Shown here: piece after piece, positions 36,655 to 46,377 of the stretch
Numbering within the stretch: position 1 is the stretch's first letter
Layout of the letters: each line of letters starts with the position of its first letter
NCBI GenBank assembly: GCA_040779335.1
Contig: JBFONV010000005.1
Coordinates: forward strand, 62,001-126,000
DNA length: 64,000 nucleotides
Source of the DNA: JBFONV01 sp040779335
GTDB taxonomy: Bacteria; Pseudomonadota; Gammaproteobacteria; Enterobacterales; Alteromonadaceae
Reading direction: 5' to 3'
Program-made: the position numbers and the translations under genes
The notes under the pieces: generated by a model
Databases searched by the model: none
Seen by the model: the letters and a program-made list of their open reading frames with translations, nothing else
Told to the model about the DNA's origin: nothing

Positions 36655-38535
36655 ATGAATATGCTGGATAACCTAACAAGTAATCCTTTTTTGTATAGCT
36701 TAGCACTAACCTTGATACATTTCTTGTGGCAAGGTTTGTTGGTTGCGCTCACATTAAAATCAGCATTAATCTGTATTTCTTATAAAAAACCACAATTACG
36801 TTACGCGCTATCTTCCTTAGCGATGCTATTGAATTTATTACTACCTTTCATCACCTTTTTTATAATATATAAGCCTGATTATTTACAGCTTATCACCCCA
36901 ACTCAGCATGCGGTATTAGCAGATTCTGGTATTACACTGTCACAGTCGGGAGAAAATGTTTGGTATAACGATATTCTAGGTTTTTTACCATATATATCAA
37001 TGTTGTGGTTAACGTCTGTTAGCATGCTTGCCTGCAAGCTTCTCATTGAGGTTTATTCTGTCAATCAGCTATCAAAATCAGCCGCAGTACCTAACAATGA
37101 AGGCTTAAGTCTTCGCTTTCAAGAGTTAGTTAATCGCATACAATTGACCCGTACTCCTCAATTATTAATTTCTCTTAAAACAGACGTGCCTATGGCAATT
37201 GGCTGGTTAAAGCCAGTGGTACTGCTTCCTGCAACTATGATAACTGGGTTAACGCCTGCGCAACTCGACATGCTAATTTTACACGAATTAGCCCATATTC
37301 GACGCCATGATTACTTAGTTAACTTTATTCAAACGTTAGTGGAAATATTGCTATTTTTTCATCCTGCGGTGCTTTGGGTTTCAAATCAAATGAGAAACGA
37401 ACGCGAGTATTGTAGTGATGATATCGCGGTAAGCGCTAGTGGTGATCCTATCGCTTATGCACATACTTTGGCAGACACTGCCGCGCTGTGCAGAAAGCAT
37501 AGACATCATTCTATCCCTAGCATGGCGATGGCGGCATCGGGTGGTGATCTAAAACAACGTGTAGTGCGCTTAGTCGATCAGCATCATTGCTCAGCCAAAA
37601 ATAATGTCGGCAAGTGGTTAGCCTCTGCCACCATTGTGGTTTCAATCGCCTTGTTAATTTCAAAGCAGCTTTCGACAATTGCCATTATTGATTTTACCAC
37701 GGGCGACATAGGCATAAAATCAGAGGGGCGCAATGCCTTGCAAAAAGTGTTTATTCCTCACCACGTAAATCATTTGCCGGAAACATCCATCGCCCAACAA
37801 TTGCTGACACCGAAAATTGAAAAAACGGTGCCTAGTTTGCAAAAAAAATCAACGCCAAGCGATGTTAGTTCTTTTGAATCAACGGACCAAGAAGCATCTG
37901 TAATCGCCCAAGTTGAGGCGAAAACACCAGCAGTCAAGCACGTGATTAAAGCAGAAAACATCGACAACAATCCCGCTCAAACACAAAAGACAAATGTTAA
38001 GGCGAATGACGAAAATGCATTTGAAAATCAAGAAAAATCTATCGCAGATTTAGCATTTGAGCGCACTGATTCAAAACAAGAAAATTCAAGAATAAACAAT
38101 AAATATGCAATAGAAATTGCAGAGTTAGCAAACGAAGTGCCTAGTGATAGCACTCAAGAAGCTAGCTTTAAAACACCAACCAAAAAAATATTATATAACT
38201 TTTCCGTTAGTTCAGAGCAGAGCCGTCCAAGTAGCAATCGAGAATTTAAAGTAAGTCAGAACAAAAGTGATGCCAAACTTATTTCATCGGTCGACCCTAA
38301 ATATCCAGCCACCGCCAAGCGCAGAGGCTTAGAGTTAGATGTCACCGTGCACTTCACTATTGATCGTGAAGGAAAAGTAAGAAACATTCAATTTGATTCA
38401 CAAAGTAAAGTAAGTTACTTCCGCAGTACCATTCGTAACGCTATTGAGCAATGGCATTTTCTACCAGCCCAAGCAAATGGTGAGCCGGTAGAAAGCCAGA
38501 TGACAAAAATATTTTCATTTAACTTAATGAATTAA
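36655..38535 (+). CDS. BlaR1-type M56 membrane metallopeptidase with C-terminal TonB domain
   Basis: 626 residues. Three or four membrane helices in the first 240 residues, zinc motif HELAH (210-214) with third ligand in NEREYCSDD (Glu250), another membrane segment near 325-340, then a long Ser/Lys/Gln-rich periplasmic linker (about 350-540) and a TonB-type C-terminal domain (about 545-626: VDPKYPATAKRRG..., EGKVRNIQ, IEQWHFLPAQ). No penicillin-binding sensor domain as in true BlaR1. The repressor next door is the likely proteolytic target. The stop overlaps the convergent cpxP-like gene by 4 bp. Confidence 0.85.
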   Translation: MNMLDNLTSNPFLYSLALTLIHFLWQGLLVALTLKSALICISYKKPQLRYALSSLAMLLNLLLPFITFFIIYKPDYLQLITPTQHAVLADSGITLSQSGENVWYNDILGFLPYISMLWLTSVSMLACKLLIEVYSVNQLSKSAAVPNNEGLSLRFQELVNRIQLTRTPQLLISLKTDVPMAIGWLKPVVLLPATMITGLTPAQLDMLILHELAHIRRHDYLVNFIQTLVEILLFFHPAVLWVSNQMRNEREYCSDDIAVSASGDPIAYAHTLADTAALCRKHRHHSIPSMAMAASGGDLKQRVVRLVDQHHCSAKNNVGKWLASATIVVSIALLISKQLSTIAIIDFTTGDIGIKSEGRNALQKVFIPHHVNHLPETSIAQQLLTPKIEKTVPSLQKKSTPSDVSSFESTDQEASVIAQVEAKTPAVKHVIKAENIDNNPAQTQKTNVKANDENAFENQEKSIADLAFERTDSKQENSRINNKYAIEIAELANEVPSDSTQEASFKTPTKKILYNFSVSSEQSRPSSNREFKVSQNKSDAKLISSVDPKYPATAKRRGLELDVTVHFTIDREGKVRNIQFDSQSKVSYFRSTIRNAIEQWHFLPAQANGEPVESQMTKIFSFNLMN

Positions 38536-39008
38536 TGCTTTCTTTTCCGCTTAAAATTCTGCCATTTTTGTTTTTGCTCATCGGTTAATATTTGCCTCAT
38601 AGCAAATTGATCTTTAGCTCTAAGTAACGCTATTTGAGCGACTGTAGGTTGATACTGGGTATACAGCGTATTAAACGCCTGTTCATCCAACTCTGTTGCC
38701 TCCATCAGTATTTTAAGCTGTTGATGATAGCTTTTCATTGTTGTACGGTACTCGTTATGGGCCTGCTTACTCTGTTCTCTTTGAGCTTTCATTTGCTCTT
38801 TTTGTTCATCGCTAAGCGCTAGATATTTAGCCATATGCTGGAATCTTCGCTGCATACCTTCCTCAGCAGCATAATTGCCTTGTTCTGCATGTCCGTGCCA
38901 CAACGGGCCTCGGTCACCAGCATGGCTGTATGTCGCTGTTACGGCACTACTCGCTAGCAGTGCGACTAACGTTACATTTTTAATCGATGTTATAAGTTCA
39001 AATTTCAT
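38532..39008 (-). CDS. cpxP: CpxP/Spy-family periplasmic protein
   Basis: 158 residues with a signal peptide (about 1-30, cleaved near SHA-GD) and two LTxxQ-type motifs (LSDEQKEQM and LTDEQKQKW). CpxP binds the CpxA sensor domain and damps signalling, and is degraded with misfolded proteins. Divergent from cpxRA with a CpxR site between them. Confidence 0.88.
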   Translation of the reverse strand: MKFELITSIKNVTLVALLASSAVTATYSHAGDRGPLWHGHAEQGNYAAEEGMQRRFQHMAKYLALSDEQKEQMKAQREQSKQAHNEYRTTMKSYHQQLKILMEATELDEQAFNTLYTQYQPTVAQIALLRAKDQFAMRQILTDEQKQKWQNFKRKRKH

Positions 39009-39073
39009 TTTTTATCCTCCGGTTAACTGAAGATGAGTTTAACAAGGTCAACGCAAAGAAATGCAAAGCCTGT

Positions 39074-39089
39074 GTAAAGGTTGTGTAAA
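39074..39089. promoter_or_regulatory. CpxR binding site between cpxP and cpxR
   Basis: Direct repeat GTAAA-N6-GTAAA (39074-39078 and 39085-39089), matching the CpxR consensus of two GTAAA half-sites about 5 bp apart. It lies about 65 bp upstream of both divergent start codons, suited to control of both units. Confidence 0.75.
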
Positions 39090-39156
39090 GAATGCGCTTA
39101 AGATGGTTATCTTGAGTTATCATAAATAGGTAATGGTAAAATGACAGATTGGCAGC

Positions 39157-39864
39157 ATGAACGATTTAAAGCGAAAACATATATTACTTATAGACGACGA
39201 CCAAGCACTAGCGGAACTCCTAGACGAGTACCTTGTCAGTGAAGGCTTTGAATTTAGCTGCTGTTTTGATGGTATATCAGGACTTGGAAAGGCGTTTGAC
39301 AATAGTATTGATTTAATTTTATTAGATGTGATGATGCCAGGCTTAAATGGATTCGAAGTGCTTAAAGCATTGGGAGGTCAACACAAAATTCCTATCTTAA
39401 TGCTGACCGCTAAAGGGGATGATGCTGATCGTATTCTCGGCTTAGAACTCGGAGCCGATGACTATTTAGCTAAACCTTTTCAACATAGAGAACTCCTAGC
39501 CCGCATCAATGCTATCTTGCGGCGAGTTGATATAGTTAGGTTTTCACAACATGAATCACCTAAAATAACCGTTAATAATGTCACTTTAAACCACGCAACC
39601 CGAGAGGCTTTTTGCCACAATCAAGTTGTTGAGCTGACCGGCACAGAGTATCAAATATTGAATATATTACTCACCAATAAAGGCAACATAGTAAGTAAAG
39701 ACGTGCTGTCACAACAAGTCTTAGGACGAAGATTAAGCCCGTTCGATCGCAGTATCGATATGCATGTTAGCAATATCCGTCGTAAACTCCTGCCACTTAG
39801 TCCTTGCGATAAATTTAAAACAATTCGTGGTGCTGGTTATCTTTTTCTAACTGGTGAAGCATAA
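39157..39864 (+). CDS. cpxR: Response regulator CpxR
   Basis: 235-residue OmpR/PhoB-type regulator. Receiver domain with acidic pocket DDD (13-15), phospho-Asp57 in LLLDVMMPG and Lys in AKPF; winged-helix C-terminal domain with RSIDMHVSNIRRKL recognition helix. Controls the envelope stress response. 3 bp before cpxA. Confidence 0.93.
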   Translation: MNDLKRKHILLIDDDQALAELLDEYLVSEGFEFSCCFDGISGLGKAFDNSIDLILLDVMMPGLNGFEVLKALGGQHKIPILMLTAKGDDADRILGLELGADDYLAKPFQHRELLARINAILRRVDIVRFSQHESPKITVNNVTLNHATREAFCHNQVVELTGTEYQILNILLTNKGNIVSKDVLSQQVLGRRLSPFDRSIDMHVSNIRRKLLPLSPCDKFKTIRGAGYLFLTGEA

Positions 39865-39867
39865 ATA

Positions 39868-41256
39868 ATGATAAGCGCAATAAAACAAAAACTTTCGTCC
39901 ATTACCGCTAAGTTATTTTTATCTTTTTGGTTGATCACTATTATTTCTATCGGCGCAACGCGATTTATCTCCACTCAACTTAGTAACGACACGCTTATCT
40001 TTCCTGCTCATAAAGATGATCTGAAACATTTATATCGCATGCAGAGTCAAATCGCATATCGTCAGCCAGACAACATCAGGCAAATACTCAATCCGCCTCG
40101 CCAACCACCGGGTAGAATTATTTTGGTCAAGGATATGACTAATGATCAGGTTTTTTCGACCTCTGGTAAGCGTTCAGAAAATTTAGATAATTACCTTAAA
40201 AAAAATACTTTCAATAATATCGTCAGTGTCCAATTCCCTTTTGCGCGGTTAACCGGCCCTTTGCCAATTACCGTTTCGGAAAAAAAGTTTCAGCTCTATC
40301 TGGCGAGCCGTGATGAACGGCGCCCTTTTGGCATGTTTTTCATGCAACTTCCTCCTTGGCTTCGTATTCTTATTCCACTGATCGTCAGTTTCACTTTTTG
40401 CTGGTTGCTTGCCCGCTCACTAACTCGCCCCTTAGTCAGTATGCAAAAAGCGGCCGCCCAATTGGGTGAAGGCAAACTTGATACTCGGGTATCCATTGCT
40501 AAGCGGCGTAATGACGAACTGAGTAGTTTAGCCAAAAGCTTTAATACGATGGCAGAAAAACTTGAAATCAATCACAGTGCGCATAAACGTCTACTAGCCG
40601 ATGTCTCACATGAATTACGTTCGCCAATGACTCGACTGCAAATGGCGATAGGGCTTGCTCAAAAGGCAGCAAATAACCCGCAAGATTTAACAAAGCATTT
40701 ACTCCGCTGCGAAAAAGAAGTCATGACTCTTGATACCATGATTGCAGATGTTCTATCTCTATCTCGGTTTGAAAATACTTTGACATCACTTATAACCGAG
40801 CGTGTCGATCTAAAAGAAATACTCACTTTGCTTATTCAAGATGCACAATTTGTCGCTAACGAAAAATCTATCCGCATAAAAACGCAGGATATGCCATCAG
40901 TGGAGTTGCAAGCCGATAGCCAACTTTTAGCCAGTGCATTTAATAACGTATTAATCAATGCTGTAAAATACAGCGAGCCAAGCGCTGACATTATTATCGA
41001 GGTCGAATTAAACCGCTCATGGGTCAGTGTGAAGATCATTGACGCTGGTCCTGGAGTGCCAGAAACCTCGCTGGAAAACCTGTTTCAACCTTTCTATCGT
41101 GTTAATGATGCCCGTGATCGTCATACTGGTGGTACCGGACTCGGTTTAGCGATTGCCAAGCAGGCAATTGAAGCCCATCACGGCATTATTTCGGCAAATA
41201 ACAATCAACACAGCGCAGGGTTAACCATCACCGTCAAGCTTCCTTTAGTGCCTTAA
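39868..41256 (+). CDS. cpxA: Sensor histidine kinase CpxA
   Basis: 462 residues: membrane segments at about 16-33 and 166-184, periplasmic sensor between them, HAMP (185-235), H-box DVSHELRSPMTRLQ with His248, N-box NAVKY and G-box TGGTGLGLAIAKQA. All catalytic motifs are present, unlike the sensor-like protein at 27.5-31 kb. Forms the Cpx system with cpxR and the cpxP-like gene. Confidence 0.93.
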   Translation: MISAIKQKLSSITAKLFLSFWLITIISIGATRFISTQLSNDTLIFPAHKDDLKHLYRMQSQIAYRQPDNIRQILNPPRQPPGRIILVKDMTNDQVFSTSGKRSENLDNYLKKNTFNNIVSVQFPFARLTGPLPITVSEKKFQLYLASRDERRPFGMFFMQLPPWLRILIPLIVSFTFCWLLARSLTRPLVSMQKAAAQLGEGKLDTRVSIAKRRNDELSSLAKSFNTMAEKLEINHSAHKRLLADVSHELRSPMTRLQMAIGLAQKAANNPQDLTKHLLRCEKEVMTLDTMIADVLSLSRFENTLTSLITERVDLKEILTLLIQDAQFVANEKSIRIKTQDMPSVELQADSQLLASAFNNVLINAVKYSEPSADIIIEVELNRSWVSVKIIDAGPGVPETSLENLFQPFYRVNDARDRHTGGTGLGLAIAKQAIEAHHGIISANNNQHSAGLTITVKLPLVP

Positions 41257-41354
41257 TTAACACTGTAAACAATGCCTATTATTTTTTTGATTTTCATATT
41301 TATATAACCGTATGAAAAACCTATACTAAACAAAAACTTTTTAAGTATAACAAC

Positions 41355-42356
41355 ATGCGTGAAAATGAATTGGTTCAACGCTACAGCAAGGATATAGCGA
41401 CTTTTTGGCAACAAGGTCATTTTAGTCACTTCGTTGGTGTGAAGAATATTCGTATTAACTACGCGATATTTACCGATTCAAGACATCGACATTCCATCGT
41501 CATAGTTCCAGGACGCTGCGAGGGATACCTAAAATATCAGGAGTTAATTCATGATTTTTTTCAGCAAGGCTACAATGTTTTTATTCTCGACCATCGTGGT
41601 CAAGGCATTTCTCAGCGACTATTAACTAACCCACACAAAGGCTATGTTGAGAGTTTTGACGATTATCGCGATGATCTTTATCATTTTATCGATAAGATAG
41701 TTACCGATACTAATGTAAAAAACAACAATTTATCTAAACCCTATTTATTGGCTCACTCTATGGGGAGCGCCATTTCAATTCGCTTACTGCAGCAATACCC
41801 TCAATGTATTCAAGCAGCAGTATTAGCGTCACCAATGATAGCTATAAACACTGGTACCACGCCATTATGGTTTGCTAAGATACTGATAAAAACAGGCGAT
41901 TTTTTCAATAGGTATTTATCTAACGAACCCTGGTATTTTTTAGGGCAAAAAAACTATGCTAAGAAAAGTTTTGCCGATAATTTATTGATGCAATCCAAGA
42001 TAAGATATCAAATATTTTCAACGCTATATCAGGATACGGCTGAAATACAGTTAGGCGGAGCAACTATTCATTGGTTAAACGAAGCGATAAAAATTAACCG
42101 CGCCATTTTTGCCGATATACATCACTTAAGTACGCCATTAATCGTTTTACAGGCAGGACAAGATAAAATTGTTGATAATCATGCTCAAGATAAGTTTTGC
42201 CAACAATTAAACACTCACTATCCTTATTCTTGTGATCAGGGCACACCTATTACTATTAGTGGTGCTAAACATGAACTTTTCTTTGAGCAAGACCATTATC
42301 GCGACATCGCAATAAAAAATACGCTGCAGTGGTTTTCTCAATATACTAATAAATAA
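41355..42356 (+). CDS. pldB: Lysophospholipase L2-like alpha/beta hydrolase
   Basis: 333 residues. Nucleophile elbow AHSMGS near residue 137, preceded by DHRGQG and followed by a late His in GAKHELFFE, with Asp in QAGQDKIVDN: complete Ser-Asp-His triad. Similar in length and layout to E. coli PldB, which hydrolyses lysophospholipids at the inner membrane. Convergent with the cation efflux gene. Confidence 0.87.
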   Translation: MRENELVQRYSKDIATFWQQGHFSHFVGVKNIRINYAIFTDSRHRHSIVIVPGRCEGYLKYQELIHDFFQQGYNVFILDHRGQGISQRLLTNPHKGYVESFDDYRDDLYHFIDKIVTDTNVKNNNLSKPYLLAHSMGSAISIRLLQQYPQCIQAAVLASPMIAINTGTTPLWFAKILIKTGDFFNRYLSNEPWYFLGQKNYAKKSFADNLLMQSKIRYQIFSTLYQDTAEIQLGGATIHWLNEAIKINRAIFADIHHLSTPLIVLQAGQDKIVDNHAQDKFCQQLNTHYPYSCDQGTPITISGAKHELFFEQDHYRDIAIKNTLQWFSQYTNK

Positions 42357-42381
42357 GGAATCTATGGGTATTGACTCACTA

Positions 42382-43296
42382 TTACCCGTTTTCAACGATT
42401 TCATTATTGATCACTGAAGTGGGATCATGATGAATAAAGACCTCACAAGGCGCGAAGAATTTAACAATTTCTGCTTCTATTTCATCACCGATACTATGAG
42501 CTTCTAACAAGGATAAATTGTCATCTAATTCTAAATGAAACTGAATAAAACGCTGATGTCCCGCCTGTCTCGTCCGTAATTCGTGAATACCTCTTGCTCG
42601 TTGATTTTTATCAACAATATCTTTAATTACCTTCAACTCGGTTTCTGATAACTCATGATCCATTAGCTGATGCACACTCACCCAAATAATTTTAACCGCT
42701 CCCCAAAGTAATAACCCTCCAACAGCAATGGTAAATACGCCATCAGCAGCCTTCCATATGCCGTTGCTTAAAATTAATGCTGACAGTACACCTAAATTTA
42801 ACAGCAAGTCGGATTGATAATGTAACGCATCGGCACTAATAACTACTGATCCGGTATGATGTATAACGTACTTTTGCACAGCTACCAGTGCCAAGGTCAG
42901 CACAATTGCAATAACAGAAACCCAGATCCCGACCTCACTATGTACGATATCGGTTGGATTAATACATCGGTCAATACCATTAAAAATTAGCAATGTAGCC
43001 GATCCCAGTACAAATGCTGCCTGCACCAACCCAGCCAGACTTTCGGCTTTACCATGACCAAACTTATGCTCATCATCGGCTGGTGCTAATGAAAATTTTA
43101 AAATGACCACGCTCATCAAAGAAGCGAATAAATCCAACATTGAATCGGTTGCCGAGGCAAGCATTGAGCTAGCATCGGTAATAAACCAGGCATAGAGTTT
43201 CAATATCAATAAGATCAGAGCCGTCCCTGAGGCGGAAAATGCGGCGAATCGTACCCAAAATGCGTAGTGCTTTCTTTTATTCTCAGCAGCAGTCAC
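42382..43296 (-). CDS. fieF: Cation diffusion facilitator, FieF/YiiP type
   Basis: 304 residues, about six membrane helices and a cytoplasmic C-terminal domain. Metal site residues SATDSMLD (Asp pair) and HYQSDLLLN (His, Asp) match the transport site of YiiP, and GHGKAE is the conserved loop. Exports Zn/Fe in exchange for protons. Start GTG at 43296. Start codons of this gene and trmL are 83 bp apart and divergent. Confidence 0.92.
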   Translation of the reverse strand: MTAAENKRKHYAFWVRFAAFSASGTALILLILKLYAWFITDASSMLASATDSMLDLFASLMSVVILKFSLAPADDEHKFGHGKAESLAGLVQAAFVLGSATLLIFNGIDRCINPTDIVHSEVGIWVSVIAIVLTLALVAVQKYVIHHTGSVVISADALHYQSDLLLNLGVLSALILSNGIWKAADGVFTIAVGGLLLWGAVKIIWVSVHQLMDHELSETELKVIKDIVDKNQRARGIHELRTRQAGHQRFIQFHLELDDNLSLLEAHSIGDEIEAEIVKFFAPCEVFIHHDPTSVINNEIVENG

Positions 43297-43379
43297 TAAC
43301 GTTCCTTTCCCAATAATGTGTAACGAGGTCGATAAATACTGGTATAATAACGTGTTTAAAAAAATTTTGAGTAGCTTTT

Positions 43380-43844
43380 ATGTTAGATGTTGTACTTTTT
43401 CAGCCCCAAATCCCCCCCAATACGGGCAACATAATCCGATTGTGTGCAAACTCAGGCTTTCGTCTGCATTTAATAGAACCGCTTGGATTTGATTTAGATG
43501 ACAAGAAGTTACGTCGAGCAGGACTTGATTACCATGAATTTGCCGCCATTAAACGGCACCCAAATTTCGCCAGTTTTATAGAAAATGAACAACCCAAAAG
43601 AGTGTTTGCCGTTACCACAAAAGCAACTCATTATTATGGAGACGTTAGTTTCGAACAGGGGGATTATTTACTGTTTGGCTCTGAGACGGCTGGCCTACCC
43701 GATTCGGTTAGAGATCAAATACCTGATGAACACAAAATCCGTATTCCGATGTTAAAAGATAGCCGGAGCATGAATTTATCAAACGCCGCTGCAGTCATTG
43801 TTTACGATGCTTGGCGTCAATTAGGATTTATTGATTCGATTTAA
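43380..43844 (+). CDS. trmL: tRNA (cytidine/uridine-2'-O-)-methyltransferase TrmL
   Basis: 154-residue SPOUT (trefoil-knot) methyltransferase acting on the wobble base of leucine tRNAs. PQIPPNTGNIIRLCANSG near the start, LLFGSETAGLP and RSMNLSNAAAVIVYDAWRQ form the knot and SAM site. Single gene, convergent with gpsA. Confidence 0.95.
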   Translation: MLDVVLFQPQIPPNTGNIIRLCANSGFRLHLIEPLGFDLDDKKLRRAGLDYHEFAAIKRHPNFASFIENEQPKRVFAVTTKATHYYGDVSFEQGDYLLFGSETAGLPDSVRDQIPDEHKIRIPMLKDSRSMNLSNAAAVIVYDAWRQLGFIDSI

Positions 43845-43862
43845 TAGCAATAAACGAAGTAA

Positions 43863-44885
43863 CTATTCGTATTTTTTCTCACGAGATAAGAGATCTGAAG
43901 CCGCTAACTTAGCATTTTTACCACAATACAACACTTGGTAAACTTGCTCGACTATCGGCATTTCAACGCCCATTCTTTGCGCTAACATGTGAACTTCTTT
44001 GGTGTTTCTAAATCCTTCGACTACTTGTCCTATATCGGCAATGGCTTCATCAACCTTTTCGCCTCGACCAAGCGCTAAACCGAAACGACGATTTCGCGAT
44101 TGATTATCTGTGCATGTTAGCACTAAGTCCCCTAAACCGGCCATACCCATAAATGTTGCAGGATCGGCATTTAATGCCTGTCCTAAGCGCGTCATTTCCG
44201 CTAAGCCACGTGTGATTAACGCTGTTCTGGCATTTGCACCGAACCCCATGCCATCAGCCATGCCTGCGCCGATTGCGATGACATTTTTAACGGCGCCACC
44301 AAGTTGTACACCGATGAAGTCGTTATTGCTGTATACCCGAAAAGTTTTTTCACAATGTAATAAGTCTGAAAGCTCAGTTGCAAAAGCTTCATCCGTCGAT
44401 GAAAGTGAAATAGCCGTTGGTAATCCGGCCGCCATTTCTTTAGCAAACGTGGGACCAGACAATACAGCTAAAGCGATATCGTCGCCGAGAATGTCTCGGG
44501 CAACATCTTGCAATAGATGACCGGTATTGGGATCTAATCCTTTAGTTGCCCAAGCCACACGATGATCTGAACTAAGCATAGGCTTAATTTGCTTGAGTAA
44601 AGCGCCAAATGCATGGCTAGGAACCACCACCAAAATATTGTTACTGCTGGCAACGGCCTTCGCTAACTCGGCCTCTAACTGCAAACTAGGTGGTAACTTA
44701 CTTCCCGGAAGATATTTCTCGTTTGAACGCGTTGCCGACATTTCATTTAGATGTTGGCTATCTCGCCCCCACAATGTGGTGACGTGACCATTACGAGCAA
44801 AACAAATCGCCAAGGCGGTCCCGTAAGAGCCCGCCCCTAAGACAGCTATTTTTGCCGACTTTTCCAACCGAGAAATATTTGGCAT
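43863..44885 (-). CDS. gpsA: Glycerol-3-phosphate dehydrogenase [NAD(P)+]
   Basis: Makes sn-glycerol 3-phosphate for phospholipid synthesis. About 340 residues with GAGSYGTALA near the N-terminus, WATKGLDP, SGPTFAKE and KNVIAIGAGMADG (catalytic Lys). A longer reading from 44975 would overlap secB; I take the ATG at 44885, 4 nt after the secB stop. Downstream gene of the secB-gpsA pair, the usual gammaproteobacterial arrangement. Confidence 0.95.
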   Translation of the reverse strand: MPNISRLEKSAKIAVLGAGSYGTALAICFARNGHVTTLWGRDSQHLNEMSATRSNEKYLPGSKLPPSLQLEAELAKAVASSNNILVVVPSHAFGALLKQIKPMLSSDHRVAWATKGLDPNTGHLLQDVARDILGDDIALAVLSGPTFAKEMAAGLPTAISLSSTDEAFATELSDLLHCEKTFRVYSNNDFIGVQLGGAVKNVIAIGAGMADGMGFGANARTALITRGLAEMTRLGQALNADPATFMGMAGLGDLVLTCTDNQSRNRRFGLALGRGEKVDEAIADIGQVVEGFRNTKEVHMLAQRMGVEMPIVEQVYQVLYCGKNAKLAASDLLSREKKYE

Positions 44886-44889
44886 GACA

Positions 44890-45393
44890 CTAGTGAGCTT
44901 CAGTACTTGCTGGAGCTTGTTCCGTATTTGCTTGTGCAGCACGCTGTTGCACATAAGAAGCAAACAAGGCTTCAAAATTAACAGGTGCTAAATTTAATTG
45001 TGGGAATGAACCACGATTTACTAGGCTCGCCACTGTTTCACGCGCATATGGGAATAATGTTGTTGGACAAAAAGCGCCAATAGTATGGGCTAACTGCGCT
45101 TCAGCTAAATTACCAATCGTGAAAATCCCCGCTTGTTGAACTTCGGCCAAAAATGCTGTTTGACCTTCAACCGTGGCAGTAACTGTTAACGCTAAAATAA
45201 CTTCATACGTATCATCACTTAATTTAGTTGAGCGCGTATCTAAATCGAGCTTAATTTCTGGCTTCCACTCTTTTTGAAAAATAGCAGGTGAATTAGGTGT
45301 TTCAAAAGAGACATCTTTTGTATAAACACGTTGGATCGCAAATTGCGGAGCTTCTTGTTGTGCTTCTGCACCATTTTGATTTTCATCAGACAT
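44890..45393 (-). CDS. secB: Protein-export chaperone SecB
   Basis: 167-residue acidic tetrameric chaperone that hands unfolded preproteins to SecA. QFAIQRVYTKDVSFETPNSP, the GIFTIGN motif and the CPTTLFPYARE segment are diagnostic. The C-terminal tail is Ala/Gln/Glu-rich. In line with yibN-grxC upstream and gpsA downstream. Confidence 0.97.
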   Translation of the reverse strand: MSDENQNGAEAQQEAPQFAIQRVYTKDVSFETPNSPAIFQKEWKPEIKLDLDTRSTKLSDDTYEVILALTVTATVEGQTAFLAEVQQAGIFTIGNLAEAQLAHTIGAFCPTTLFPYARETVASLVNRGSFPQLNLAPVNFEALFASYVQQRAAQANTEQAPASTEAH

Positions 45394-45497
45394 TTCAAAT
45401 AATCCTATTAATCTGTAGCGCTTATATCACGACGGATTATCGTGAAAATAAGCATCTATTTTTTATTTAATAACAATACCATTGAGAAATTTTATTG

Positions 45498-45761
45498 TTA
45501 TTGACAAACTTCTAACAACTCATCCAGTTGGTCTTTAGCATGTAACGCATACAATTCGTCACAACCTCCGACATGATGGTCATCAATAAATATTTGTGGC
45601 ACGGTATAACCACCATTACTTCGCGTGATCATTTCACTACGCAATTCCGTATCATGATCAACTTTTATTTCACGATAACTCACTTGCTTAAACTCTAATA
45701 AGGCCTTAGCCCTCATACAGTATGGACAAGTTGCTTTCGTATAAATATCTATCTTAGTCAT
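45498..45761 (-). CDS. grxC: Glutaredoxin 3
   Basis: 87 residues, thioredoxin fold with active site CPYC (12-15), the TVPQIFIDDHHVGGCDEL segment for glutathione binding. A longer reading from 45800 is possible, but the ATG at 45761 gives the standard N-terminus MTKIDIYTK. 10 bp after the rhodanese gene. Confidence 0.95.
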   Translation of the reverse strand: MTKIDIYTKATCPYCMRAKALLEFKQVSYREIKVDHDTELRSEMITRSNGGYTVPQIFIDDHHVGGCDELYALHAKDQLDELLEVCQ

Positions 45762-45771
45762 AACAATACCG

Positions 45772-46200
45772 TTACTTCTTCGCGGTGGGTAAACCTGCAC
45801 TTAACCACGCATTTAACCCGCCTTTAAGTATACTTACTTGTGAAAAACCAGCTTTGAGTAATTGATTAGCCACTTTACTAGCTGTTAGACCCGCCGCACA
45901 TACAACAATAATGGGCTTATCTTTATGTTTTTCAAGGTGTGCAAAGTCATTATTAGTCACTTTTTCGGGAGACAAGTGAACAGAATCAATAATATGACCC
46001 AATTTAAAGTCTTTTTCAGCGCGTATATCGACAACCATGCCATTTTCTCGGTTAACCAATAGCGTTAGCTCTTGTGTCGAGATTTGCTTAATGGGTGACA
46101 TTTGTATTTTAATGCTGATCACAATAATAAGGACGACAATCGCGATCCAAGCGGTGCTTAGCATAGGGTGGAGACTAGCAAAAGTTATAAGTTGATCCAT
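45772..46200 (-). CDS. yibN: Rhodanese-like membrane-anchored protein (YibN)
   Basis: 142 residues: one N-terminal membrane helix (about 10-32) and a rhodanese domain with catalytic Cys in VVCAAGLTAS. The ATG at 46200 is preceded by AGGT and gives the MDQLITFASLHP start that matches YibN; a longer reading from 46239 is less likely. Sulfurtransferase role unproven. First gene of yibN-grxC-secB-gpsA, divergent from gpmI. Confidence 0.9.
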   Translation of the reverse strand: MDQLITFASLHPMLSTAWIAIVVLIIVISIKIQMSPIKQISTQELTLLVNRENGMVVDIRAEKDFKLGHIIDSVHLSPEKVTNNDFAHLEKHKDKPIIVVCAAGLTASKVANQLLKAGFSQVSILKGGLNAWLSAGLPTAKK

Positions 46201-46377
46201 AGGTTGACCTGTGAGCATATACACTATTAAAAATGGCAACAGTATACAGGCTCAATTTACAAAGACCAGTACTTAGAAAAAATGCGACTTAAATAGATGT
46301 ATCTTGCTAGTGAATAATCTCTGGTTCCGTGTACAATATTTGCCAACTATTCAAGTGAAACTTCAAAGGAAAACGTA

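Noticed and set aside
44110..44520. 136-codon open frame on the plus strand
   Set aside because: Lies fully inside gpsA on the other strand; its sequence is a mirror of the conserved gpsA coding and it has no ribosome-binding site.
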